The notes under the pieces were generated by a model that was not told the DNA's origin, searched no databases, and saw nothing but the letters and a program-made list of their open reading frames with translations. 64,000 nt of DNA, taken from Kryptolebias marmoratus (lineage: Eukaryota; Chordata; Actinopteri; Cyprinodontiformes; Rivulidae). The translations under genes and the position numbers were made by a program. Location: positions 18,397,941-18,461,940 of the forward strand of contig NC_051444.1 of NCBI RefSeq assembly GCF_001649575.2, written 5' to 3'. Below, one piece after another: positions 12,453 through 25,300 of the stretch (position 1 is its first letter; each line of letters starts with the position of its first letter).

Positions 12453-15400
12453 GTGAGAGGGGCTCATTCTGCTCACATATGAAGGCTTATATTCTAACTG
12501 GGAGGAGGGGATCTTCTAAATACTAATGCAGGACTGTAGATCATGCTTGTGAGGGTTCTTTGTGTGTGACATCCTGGTAGGATGCTTCAGCTTCATCACT
12601 ACCAAGCTGCATCTTATTGAGACATCGTTCAGAGGAGACTGGTCAATTTTCTGAGCATGGGATGGCAGACAGAAATCACTACCCATTAGTGAAATGAGCT
12701 GTTGTAGATGTAGTCTGGCTGGTCTGGATAGCACATGTTTTTTTATTTTTTTTTAATTTTAACAGGGCTGCCATGGGGCTTCCCCTATGGATGCCTGCCA
12801 CCCCATAAGATTTAAAGCCCTGCTGCTGTGTGAGATTTGCTGTTCGAAAGCCTGGATGCTTTGTCTGCCTTGCTGGCTTATAGAGATGCCAAAAGTATCT
12901 TGATTTCATTTATCACTCGCTGAGCGCATCAGCCAAGTCAGTAGTTTAGCAGAAGCAATTCTGGCTTCAGCAGCCAGGATATAAAAAAATGTCTTACTCC
13001 TAGTCTAGGTTGTTTGGAGCTTCAATGTTCTGTGTCATTAGCGGGGAATTAAGTTGCATGGTGACAACGTTTCACAACAGAAGCTTTCTTTTGCTCCTGT
13101 TACTACTGTCTCAAAAAAAAAAAAAAAAACACCACCCTGCTGTGCATCCATCCACTGAGCTTCCCAGGGCTGCTGCATGTTGTCACATCCTCGTGTCCAG
13201 TTTCAGAAAAGCTTGGGTAACAAAGACACAATGTCACACAAGTCTTCATTCACGCTCTGCTGGTCCAGACAATTATTATAGCTGATTTCCAGCGCTGCAT
13301 AGAAGGGCACAGATGACATTTCCTGGTTGGTTGCCAAACTGGGTTTGTGCCACGGGATACCATGTGTCCCATGAAAGAAGGAGGAGGAGGAGGAGGAGTG
13401 CTGCGAAGGGAGAGGTGTTGACCGACAACTGGCAGAATGAATCATGCGTCCCCCTCCCGTGTCACTCTTCGCCTCCCCAATCTGAGCTGGAGATGTCGAT
13501 CACAAAATCAAAGCAGTGGACCACCACGCTGTTCCCGAAGGCAGGGACTTTACCATCTGCACTCATGCAGAGATTCTCGCTTTCTGGAGGATTTTCTCTC
13601 AGGTTAGACATATGGAAACGTAGTTTACTTTTGTTTGCTGACACTGGATGTTTGTGACGTAGAAAGGGATGGAGGTTAAGGTTAGCTCTGGCAGAGTTTT
13701 CTCAAGTGGAGTACATTTGGATCAATAGTTGTATGGATTTCCTGTGGGAACATCACTTGTATCCCTCTGATATCTTTGTTTTCGCTCTGTCTGACATGAC
13801 CTTGTGAAAACAGGTGCAAATTCCTGCTAGTTTCAGTGATAACGTAATTTCCTTTTTTATGTACTTATTCAGTTATTTAATTTTTAAGTTAAACCAGGTA
13901 ACAGATGTCAAGGTACCATGTCAAGGTATCTTGTTAATTTTTTTTGTTTTGTTTTTTAAGAAAAATACACAACTATTTACAGGAAGTCTGCATGGAAGCT
14001 AATGCTCATTTCCATTATTGGCATCCTGATTATTTCTGCATTTCTTCCATGTGCTTGGTGCTCAAATAGGGTGCAAGTGTTTTTCATGTTTCGGTGGGGG
14101 AAAAAAGAGGAATCACAGTCAAGCCATTGTTATCGAGGTCTCTCCACATATCTTTTGAGTTGCTCATTTTAACCTCAGGTCTTCTTCTGTCCTCCACTCT
14201 CAGACAGCTGCTTTAGGGGACAGAAGCTGTAGTTGAGGAATTGCACTTTCTTCATTCACATTTTTTTCAGAGGTGTGGCAAACTTTAAAATAATGAGCGG
14301 GCAGCTATAAACTCAAGGCCAGTGTATCCCAGGTTTAGCAGGAGAGGTGGTGTAGCTGCCTGGCTGGACAAAGACAGGAAGGGAGTGAGTCTGAGTGAGT
14401 GTTTGCTAACGTTGCATAATGTTCCATGTTCCCATGGTTGTGGCCTTCGAAGAACAGAGCAACCTCAGGCTTAGCAACGGCAGTGCCACAGCTAGTGAGC
14501 TTCCTGGCTGATGGCAGGACTGTTGTGCCAAACCTCACCATAGTTGGAAGCTGAGGAGAGGACCAGAGAAAAAGGCCAGTGGAAAGTAGGTGCTGGTTAT
14601 GGAGCAGCCAGAGGCTGGTAACAATGGCTACATTTATCCTCTGAACCATACTGCATCACACTTTCCCCCAATGCTAAGCAGGAAATATGACTGGAGCAGT
14701 ATAGCGAGGGGCTCATGGGTATTGTAGGCAGAAGTAAAAGTAAAGAAATAAGTAGAGGATTTTCTACTTCGAACCATCTGTGTCTCTGACAGTCTCACTG
14801 TTTTTGTTCTGCTTTGTGGTAACCTTGGCAGCAGAGGAATTGAAGGGGAGTCCACTTACCTTAAACACCAAGTTTCCACGGCTCTGACTGTTTTTCCTAC
14901 CAGAAACAGTGTTGTCTGCTCTCTGCTGGAAATACCAAATGTTTCTGGTTTGATTAGCAGCAGCTACGCTCCATCAAATATAGAGCTGCTTAGATTGGAA
15001 ATTCCTTCTGTGTATCAGAGGGCAAATGACAGATGATTCTGATTCTGACCTGTAAGCTTTCCTTAGCTTTTTTATCAGCCACTTTTTAGAAAAAATAAGC
15101 TTTTGTGAGCCAAATACAACCGCTATTTGTAGTTCATAGGACAGGAAGGTATTTGAAATAGGAACTTGCAGACTACGTCAACAGCAGTTTAAAAATATTC
15201 TTGTCTGGACTTCGTTTTCTCAACAAGGATGCAATCATCTAAATTATGAGCTGTCATTGGATGAAATCATTGCACACTGAAGGAAAAAAAGGGGTTTTGA
15301 AATTGCTTTCCTTACACTTCAATCCATCTTGCATTGTTCAGAAGCTTGTAACAGTTAGCCCATGGTGAGCAGCTGTCAGCCTTGCTGTGACCTGTTGATT

Positions 15401-18400
15401 ATACTGGTTATACAAATCCCTGCTCTACAGTAGTCACACTGACATCATAAAAAAAGCAACAGAGGTTTGCTTAATATAAAAATTCATTTGTGTGACACAG
15501 TTAAAGACAGTTCTTGTTGAAGACAGGAATTGAAACCACTAACGGTTTCCTGTCCTAACTCATTCGCCAGTGATCAACACCCTTGCATGCTTTTGCAAGC
15601 CTGTGCACAATTACAAATATGAATTTAAATCCCCTTTTGTTTTATATCCTTGTTAAGGTATTTCAGCCCATTACAAAACTTGGCAAAGTGTCGATGAGTA
15701 TGTCTGTCTTTGAATATGGCAACACACTCCCTCAGCTGAAGCGGTAAAAATAAACATAGGGCTTATTTTATATTAGTGAAACAAGACACGTCAGATAGCT
15801 TGTTGTTTTTTTTAGTAATACTTGGCTTGCGTTTAAAGGAAAAGTTTAGTAAAAACTTGGGAATAATAAGGGTTTGTGTTGAGCAGGATGGATGCTTGTT
15901 TACATGAGGGCCCAGAACCAGCTCCTACAGTTGAAGGACAAAGTTTGTTATCAGTAAGAGCCCTTTAGTAAACACTGACTTTCAGCTGAAGGAGTGCAGC
16001 TCTCACACTGACCTCTGACCTCTTCCTCGAGTCAGGCAAAAAGAGGAGGATATCCTTACCAGGAGGTATCCTGTTCGATTCTTTTTCTTATCAGCAAGGT
16101 AAAATACCAAGATTTTTTTTTTTTTTTAGGCTAAGCTTCTTGATAGAAGTGATGTGAAGTTTTGATACATTATTGATTTACTTGATACACTTGTACACGT
16201 TTTGAAAATCTTTAAAAAGCAAACAAAAACTTGACTGTCATAAATTTATACAATCCCTTATAGGCGCTAGTTTGGTTTTTCTTTCATTTCTGTACATGCA
16301 TTTTTTCAGTTAAAAATTACCTTTGACGGTTTTCATTCACCCAGTCATTTGAATGGTTTGACCTCGCAGGCTGCGTAGATTATTGAGGAGGACCGTCAGT
16401 AGAGTTTTAATGACTCACTAGTATATTATCTGGTTTGTTATGAGCTCCAAATGTGATGTTATACTACCTTTGTACAAGTTGACATAATCCCTTGAGGTCC
16501 TAATAGATATTTGTGATAACTGTAGTCAAAATAAAACAGGATTACTGTACCAAAGCACTCCTGTAGAGGACTGTCTGTAAAGCTACTTTCCTTGAATCTG
16601 ATTGTAGGTGCTGGGACAATTTGATTCTTCTGTTCCCTTTTCTTTTGCTGGGTCTGTGTGATTGCATACAGACAAAACTACTCTTACCCTTAAAAAGTTA
16701 GGCTGATTAGTTGTTTTGTTTAGCTTAAGTTTGGTAAAATATATGACTTCTAAATGTAAATTGCACTTAAGAGCAACGCAAAAAGGTTTTAACCTCCAAC
16801 CTTTCATGTACAGTGGATGCAGCAGGATTTAAAGGGTTGATGGTGGGTTTGTTTAACTCTAAGGTGGAGATGGGGCATATTTTAGTTATGAAAATATGAA
16901 ACACTCACTAAATTAAATGATTGTTTAACTTAAAGAGAGCACCCTCCAAAAGTATCTGGGTTAAATTGGTTAGTTTTTGTGTGAGTGCTGACTATAGAAA
17001 TCTAATTACTGTAAGAGCCACTGGACTACTTGGCAAAATTTTAAATTCAGTAAAGTAATTTTTTAAATAAAGTTTTAAATTGCTGACTCCTTCAGCCTGA
17101 GACAAATACCTGAGTGGACAAAGCATTAGGGCCACTGCTACAGCTGAGTTGGAAACAGAAGTTGGTCTTCTGAGGGCCAAGTGGTTGCATCACGGCACAA
17201 ATAGTCCTGTTTCATTGATTAGCCACAATGCTTACTCCAAGGTAAAAGGTCATATTTAGATTCTGTGTCCCAACATGCTCATTTAATCTACCAGAAAATC
17301 ATTTTAGGGCTGCTGTTTTATTCAAGTTGGAAATTTAATATAGAGAGTCACTACAATCAGAGTAATCTTCAAAACATTAATTATTTTCAGTTATTTTATC
17401 AGGTTTGCTTGTAAATTGGTTTCTAAATTTGTGGTAGTAACATTATTATTATTTTTATCTTTTTGTCTGATCAACAGAAAAGGACTTGAACACAAAATGT
17501 GTTGTGGACATGGTGAAGAACCAGACAATTCTCCACCCCGCTGGAGCTAACCTGGGAAAAACTGACTCCAGGTAAGCATGTTAGCAATATAAGCACTAGT
17601 TCAACACCACTGATTTATTTTCTTCACACGTGCTCAATCCAGATAAAACAGTTTTAAAATAACTTTTCTTCACATGTTGCGAGCAGAATCATCTTGCACA
17701 GCATCAAAAGCTGCGATTTATGACTTTGTTTATTTGTGACCTACTTTTGAATAGAAATCATTTTTATTCTGAGGTATTTTATATTATTTCAGCCAACAAA
17801 CATTCATAAAAATCTGTTTGTAGCTGTACAAAATCAATAGATGAATAACTTGGGGCTGCTAATAGTTTGAAAATAATAATAACAACAACAAAAAAGTCCC
17901 CAAATATAGCTGACAGCTCATTCCAGTCCAGTCATCTACATGTTATTTTGATTTGGATACAATAGCTTGTGATGCAAAGTTGCAATTCATAATTTAACCG
18001 TCAACCACTGCTTGAAAACAGTTCTGACAGAGAAATGTTTTTCTGTATCAGTCCTGCGCACAGCTATGTTCAGTCTGATATATTTTAGCAAACTAAGAAC
18101 AAATTGTGGGAAGAATTGAACAAGGTTGGGTCAAGTCCTCTGAACGGGTTCTTCTTTGTTGAAACATTTCGTCTTTTATCCGAAAGACTTCTTCAGACTG
18201 AGGGGCTGCGAGCAAACTTACTCTAATGAGCAGCACCTTCGCATGGTGAATCCACCAGTTGCTGGTGACACCAAAACTAGTTGTTCACATGCAAAAGGAG
18301 GACCATCAGCCAAACGACCGATCGTTAGGGCCCTGATGGCCGCTCCCTATTCACAGAGGGCTGAGAATTGTTTTAATTGTCTAGACAAGAGCTTCTCATC

Positions 18401-19275
18401 AGTCAAGCTTTTCTGGACAAATTCTCTTTCAGCAACTTGATTCTTGACTGTTTAAGTGGGCGTAAAGAAGTCAGCTTAAAGTGCTGATTTTTTTATATAT
18501 GCAACACCGATAGTTATGGGTATTCCTCTAACTCTGTTAGGTGTGTTTTTTGTGGATACTGTACTTGTTTAAAATAATGAACTGGGGTCTTGAAAAGAGC
18601 TCATCTTATCAGAGTGGTGGTAACCTTAACTTCAAGATTTGCAGATATGGAATTACAGCTTTTTGTATTAATAGTATTTTATATGGTTTAACATGCAAAT
18701 ACTGTCATGGCAGTCCTACAGTTTTTGTTGTGACTCTGGCGCAGACAGAGAGAAGTTACACCTTCTTTGTCAAAAAGTTTTGTTGGGAATATTTTTTGTC
18801 CTCATGATGTAGTTTCTGGCACGAAGTGTACTAACCAAGACCAACAGATTTCAACTCACATCACCTGTTACTTTTTCTGCTTTCTTGGCTCTATTTTTTC
18901 ACATCTTGTTAACCAGCTGTTCTTATTGGGCTATGCTAAACTGGGCTTGCACTCTCGAGTGTTTTAATCCTCGCTCTGACGGAGGCTTTTAGATGTATTA
19001 GCTTTGGTTACAAGGCAGAGTAGGAATGTGTGTTCCTCTGAGAGCGCAGGTCATTATTCCAAATGTAATCTAAAAGCTGCTTTTTTTATGTAATTGTGCA
19101 AAATCAGCTTTTAGGTCAAGCTTAAGTACTGACTAATCATCCTTAGGAAACCCAGCTGTGTTGGAAGAATGATCCCCTTGTGACTGTTTGAGCTGGCTGC
19201 TGTCTGCTTGATTAGAATCAGTAAATAAGGCTGGACTTAGTCTGAGGTTCAGGAGCAGACAGCAGCAGCAGCAGG

Positions 19276-19328
<53 letters not shown>

Positions 19329-22300
19329 TGGCTGGAAAAACAGACACCAGCATTGAGACACAGTCAGACACAGACACTTGTACATAAAAATTCACTCCAC
19401 TCCGATCTTCTCTCCCCTTGCTCCGTCGGATCGTAACTTCCCACTGCCCGGCTTCCTCCTCTTTTTTTCTCAACTCTTCTGTTTCCATAGCAGCTTGGTG
19501 GGAGGTTAACTCCGGGTCGCTGCCGATGACCAGGGAGCCTCTTCCATGAGTGAGGAGAAGATGGAAGAGGGGTGGAAAAAAGCTTCATTTACTCGAGCAT
19601 CTGTCGACCATAAACTTTCCTCAGTGACGTTTATGGAGGAGTGAACAAGAGCAGAGCTGTAGGTTCTCTCTGTTGTCGGCCCGTGACAAAGAGGCAAGGC
19701 AGCGACAGCAGGATGGGCTGACTGACTGCTGCTCTCATTGTGCAGATGCTGTTTTAATTTTGTTTGTTCGAGTCCAGTTTACATTGATGTAGTACTTTGT
19801 AGGCTTGTTGGAAAAAAAGACTGGAGTGGGTTCATAGAGGAAGTAGGCAGTTAAGTTAGTGTGCTGCAGGTGCCTGATGTTTGCTTAAGCTGACTGAGTC
19901 ACCAGGACTTCCTTTGTTTAAATATGTGGAGACATATTTAGAAGAAAAGAAGGGAGGAAAAGAAAGAGAGGATAGTTTCTTACAGAATTCAGACTGTCTG
20001 TTCTGGTGTATTTTATTTCAATCATTTGATTTTCAGCAAATAAATATGAATATTCCCAGATAAATGTAATATTAAAGCAACAAAACTGGCCAAACTGGAA
20101 TTATATTAAATGTGTATGCCTGTCCTTTTTAAAGAAAATGTGTAAATTTGTTTTATAACAGATAAATTGAACCTTTAACCTGTGAAGTTTAACATTTTTT
20201 TAAACCAGGGATTGGTCAAAGACTAATCTGAAAACTTTGCAGCTCATTTGCCTGCTACACAAATGAGCTTCAGGATTTCCTGTTTACATTATACATTGTT
20301 TCTAGACCTTTACAATTTGCAATAATGGCCTAATAATGTTAAGATGAATACATGGAATATTTCATTCATTCACAGGAGAAACAGCTTTGTTACAGTTTAT
20401 TCTGTTGTATAAGCAACAACAATTAAAAAAAAGCAAAAAATAAACAATTCATGATTATAAAGAGTCCTTAAATAAGGTCACAGGTGTGTGCAGATTTGAT
20501 CAGTACTTGTGGCGTTTAAGAAGATCTAAGATTTGGAGTCTAATGTGGTTGACACATTTATTTATTTTTTGCTGAAATAACCAGAGATGTCAGGGCACCT
20601 TGTACCAGTCGGCCTGATAAGCAGATATTTTACCTCCCTGCAGCTTTATGATGAGACGCTGCAGTTTGCATGATGACCCGAGGCTGTTTGCTCTGGACCG
20701 GGGAAGCTGGATGTTGACACACTCAGACAATGATCTGTGTCATGTTAGTGATGCAAACACAAGCAGCCTGGTTTCCACGACGATAGACAAAAGAGGCTGT
20801 TTGGCCCTGTGTCTGAGTTGATGCTGTGTGTTTTTTGAGTGTGTGGGTGTATCGGTGTATGCTTGAGGGCACTTTGTGATGGTGGAGGTCTTCGAACAGC
20901 TCTCCTAATATAAAGTCTGAGAAGACACTAGCGTGGTTGCACAGTTTGGATGTTTGCACAGGCTGTCTACTATATAATCATGTTCACAGCATGAGGATCT
21001 ATTGTCCTGTGGCTCTGCAGTCTGTGTACACTGTAATCAAGCATTAGGATTGTACATCTCCTGTTGACATGTGCCATCAGTATGTACTGTGTTACCCCGT
21101 TGACCTTTGTACTTCAGCTTAAAATTCCAGTCTCAGCTCCAGTCCTGTTTCCCTCTAAATCCCCTGGCTACCTTTTAGCTTTCTTTCCATCCTCCACTCC
21201 TTGTTCCTTCCTACACAGGCATGGATGCTACGGTGCGAGAGAGGGGGGGAAAAAAGACTGCAGTAACAGTAGGGAAAGGAATTGGAGGGGGANNNNNNNN
21301 NNNNNNGGGGGGGGGTGAGCAATCATGCATTAAGTTATTTTTTAAATGACAACGACGAGCTGAAGAGGGGAGGAACGAATGGGATTGTTTCAGAGCCGAG
21401 AGAAGGCGGGTTCACACTCTCCTGACCGCCTCATTCTCCCCCGTCATTGGTCAGTTGGGGCCCCAAACTCTGTTAATGGGTGTTTGATCGCAAAACATGG
21501 GTGACCCCTCTTCTCCTTTGGCCTCTGAAGCAACCATGACAGCTGTCATCATTATGCATGTCAAAACCTGCCATGCTCGTTTCATCCCTTAACTGGAGAT
21601 ATGGCTGCAGGGAGATTGGAGGCATAAAGGAGCCTTCAGACAAACAAAAATATCTCGAAGTCAGGGGGGTCACAAACAATATGACAAAGTTTTTAAATAG
21701 CACATGACAGCATATAGGTTGGCGAGTCTATAAACCCATCTGCTTTTGTTGCGTTTGCACATAAACAAGGCAGTGAAAAGAAAGCGTTAATCGTGTTGCT
21801 ATTTTAAAAGCTACTGGAATCAATTAAACTGCAGATAGCAGGAACTCTGCATGTATCTGCTCTGTGAGTGCAGAACGTCTGAAATATGAAGTGTTACACA
21901 TTGTTGGCTGGTTGTGTAAGAGCTGCAGTTTTGGTGGCTTATGAAGAATGTGCACGAGTAAAAAGAAACAGGTGTGTGAGGGGTTTTAGCTGTCTGTCAT
22001 GGCTGGCTCTAGAGAAGAAGCATTTTGAATTTAAACTAAAGTAGAAAGCTTTATGCAAATGAATGCATAATAAATGTAATACCTTGGAGCAAACTGTAAT
22101 GTTTATTTACAAGCAGTTCTTTTTTAGCACAAGCAAATTTAATTAGTTTTCCTTAATGTTTTATTTATGTTTTTTTTTCCCCACATTTCATATAACAGGG
22201 CTCTCATTATTTAGGTCAAGGTTAGCATTGTTTTTGCTCAGGGATTCATCTTAACATGTTTTAAAAATCATTGTGACAATTGGAGGACTCTCCTGAACGT

Positions 22301-25300
22301 TGAGTTATTTCTGTGTTTTAGGCATTTAAATCACCAGCTATCTTCTACTTCTACCCTAATAATTTGTCTTGACAAGCATCTTTATGACCTCGACGATTTT
22401 GCAGAATCCCTGGAGAACATCAAGTGGTTAATTTCCTCAATGATTTAACACACCTCACTGTACAAGCCATGTTCACTCGTTCACACTTTTTTTCTTCTTC
22501 TTCTAAAACTTATTGGTACTTTCACACAAGATGCAATGGGTGATGTGCTCACCGCAGGCGTTAGTGTGCACAGTAGGGGAGGTGGACTCACTCGTGCAGA
22601 TCGTGTCCAAATTCAACGCTAGTTGCTGTGCAACAAAAAAGATATCCAGGAAGTAGCTCGTTTTTCCAGCTGCACTCCTAATTGCAGGATGTGTCTGTCA
22701 AGCTGTCGGAGGAAACCCCTGGCATTATTTTTTACTGATGAGGAGGAAAAGAAGAGGAGCAAAAAAAGGAGATGTAGAGTTTAGTTTTTTTTTTAGGAGT
22801 TGTAACTGTAGCTACAGATGTGGCTTCATGTCCACTTTAGAATAAATATGGAGCAATGTGAGAGCCTGTTAGCCTGTTGGGAAGAATCACACCAAGACTT
22901 ATAAACATGAGCCAACCTGAGACAACCATTCACTCCAGCAGAACCGTGGACCTGGCTTACAGTGATGCACATACATGTTGTCAAATATGTGTTTATGATT
23001 CCCACTAATTTGTCAGTTTTGTTGTTGTCACAGAGCTCTGCTCCCAAGTTGAACACATGTTGACTCAAGCGCAGCAATCATGGATGCTACGCACGACTTT
23101 CAGCTTGGTCGCAGTGTAGATCTGATCTCCTTCTGCAGAACAGATAGTCGTGAGTTTGAATTGGGTCAGAAGAGAACACGGTGCACGCTACGTTCTTTTA
23201 GTGTTTTCAGTCCATTGTCTCTAACATGCCAGTGAATGCATTGGGAAAAGCCTTTCAGTCGGAGAAGGATGACTGCACTTTCCCGTAAGCCAGGGGCCCA
23301 CATTAGGACTGTATTTATTGCACACTTAAACATGACAAAGTTTTAGATATAATGCGTTTGACAAATTTGTTTGTTGCTGTTTAAATGAATCCAGCTTTGA
23401 TTGATATAAAGTGTAGGAAGGCAAGACTTGTGTCATGACTCGTGTAGTGATGACGAGCATAGAAGTTGCTTTTGTGTTAATGTTTCATGGTTGGTTGATG
23501 TGTCCTAGTAATTCCTTTTCCCATCCTATTAATCTAAAAGGCTAGCACAAAGCTGGCAAAGATTTTGATTGTGAATGTGCCTACACACAGGTTTATACTT
23601 TAAGTGTCCTGTGGTAGATATGAGGACAAAACATTATGCATGAAGTCATCCTGCCTTGCCTGTTGTGAAAGCTACACCTTTCAATCTAACCAGGGCTGAA
23701 CAACACACGGCTTTAAACTGTGCACAATCATTTTGTAATGGCACAGTTTTAAATGGAATATGAATACATTTAAAATTCTTACATAAGCTTCTATGTCTAA
23801 AAACATTTCAGGTGACAGCACTCACTTTGTTATTTTGGTGAAACATTTTTTTTGTGGCATGCAAAAGGGGCCAAAGACAAATTATTTATTTATTTATTAT
23901 TGGCAGTAATTGTAGTTATTTTCCTACTTCTTAACTATAAAATTTCCCCTGGCTAGCAGCTGTGACATTTCCTCATTCAGAGTAAATCATAGTGTTGTCT
24001 GTGTGTGGTTTTGAGGACATTGCTCTTATCTAAATGCCAACAACTGTGATATTTCTGTAAGTGTGTGCACTAATGTGTGTGAGCGCATGTGTTTGTTTAA
24101 ACTTTCTGTCAAAGATCAGACATTTTCTTAGTCATTTACCTTTTCTTTATAAATGTCATTGCTGTAGTTTTTGTTTTGTTTGTTTGTTTCACTTCCATCT
24201 GAGGCATTTTCCTACATGTGATTGTCCACTTCAGTGTGTGACCTCGACCTAGTAACCTTTGTACGCCATCATCTGATTCTGCTGTGCATTATCGCAGCCC
24301 TGAGCCAACTTCAGCACGACCCTTTTCTAACACAACAAACACATACACACACAGACGCTTCCCAAAAAACTCACCGAGCTCTCAGAGATTAACACAGCAA
24401 GTACCCTTAAACCACATAAACAAGCTTGATAAATCCCCCTGGTGGTCGTACTTGACATGTGACAAATGAGATCTAAGAGAAAAATGTTCACTCACACACA
24501 CACACACACATTATAGTCAGTCACTTGTGTCTTTTATGACTGATCAGAACAGAGCAAGTTCTCCGATCACAGTTCCAATGTTGCTTTTATCACAGCCCAT
24601 TTACGTTTATGTTTCCCTCTCTGACTCTCATGTCTGCCTGGGACGTGTCAGCTCCTAATGGCCAACAGGCTGAATTCCTTTTTAATGTGCTCTAAATGTC
24701 TTTTCTTTCCACACGCTGCTGTGGACCTTGACCTTCCCAACATCATCAGGAATCAGTCCAAGGTAACAGCACACACAGGCGCATGCTGACGTGTTTTTGA
24801 AGCGGAGCTGGTTTCATAATTATGAATCGTCTGTGTGTAAAACAAAGACACCGCTGTCTTCGGCTCTGTGAAAGAACTCTCCGTGGAACCACACAAAATA
24901 ATAATTTGGAAGGCTGTGAACACTGTAAACATCTTGTGAAATGGATCAACTTTAAAACTCTCAAGAAAAAAAAAACTTGTTCCCAGAAATATTTTTCCTT
25001 TTTTTTTTTTATGGCCACTGCACTTGACTGTCAGTATTTCCAGGTCTATTTTCTGTCAGTGGAAAGATTCACGCACTACAGCACAAACACACTATGAGAC
25101 CTAAAGTCCACCATCATTACACCATCCTGAGTGATAATTATAACTGTTAATTCTCAGTTTAAAGCTTCCAAAAGCAAAGATTATTATTACTTAGATAACA
25201 AACTGGATTACAGCTTCCAATTGACAATTATTTAAAAAATAATCTTTACATTAGTGAGATGGAAACGTTTTTCTGGATCTTTTAAAGGACAAATCATAGT

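Larger units (their letters stand above)
17572..24749 (+). other. kif13b intron 2 (7.2 kb)
   Basis: The longest intron. It contains a dispersed-repeat fragment (18120-18465), a 21-unit GT microsatellite (19281-19322), a 14-base assembly gap (21293-21306) and a short CA repeat (24493-24510). No alternative coding exon with flanking splice sites was recognised. Confidence 0.85.

Noticed and set aside
14335..14855. Two - strand frames of 73-104 codons in kif13b intron 1
   Set aside because: No recognisable domain or splice structure; chance frames in less AT-rich intron sequence.
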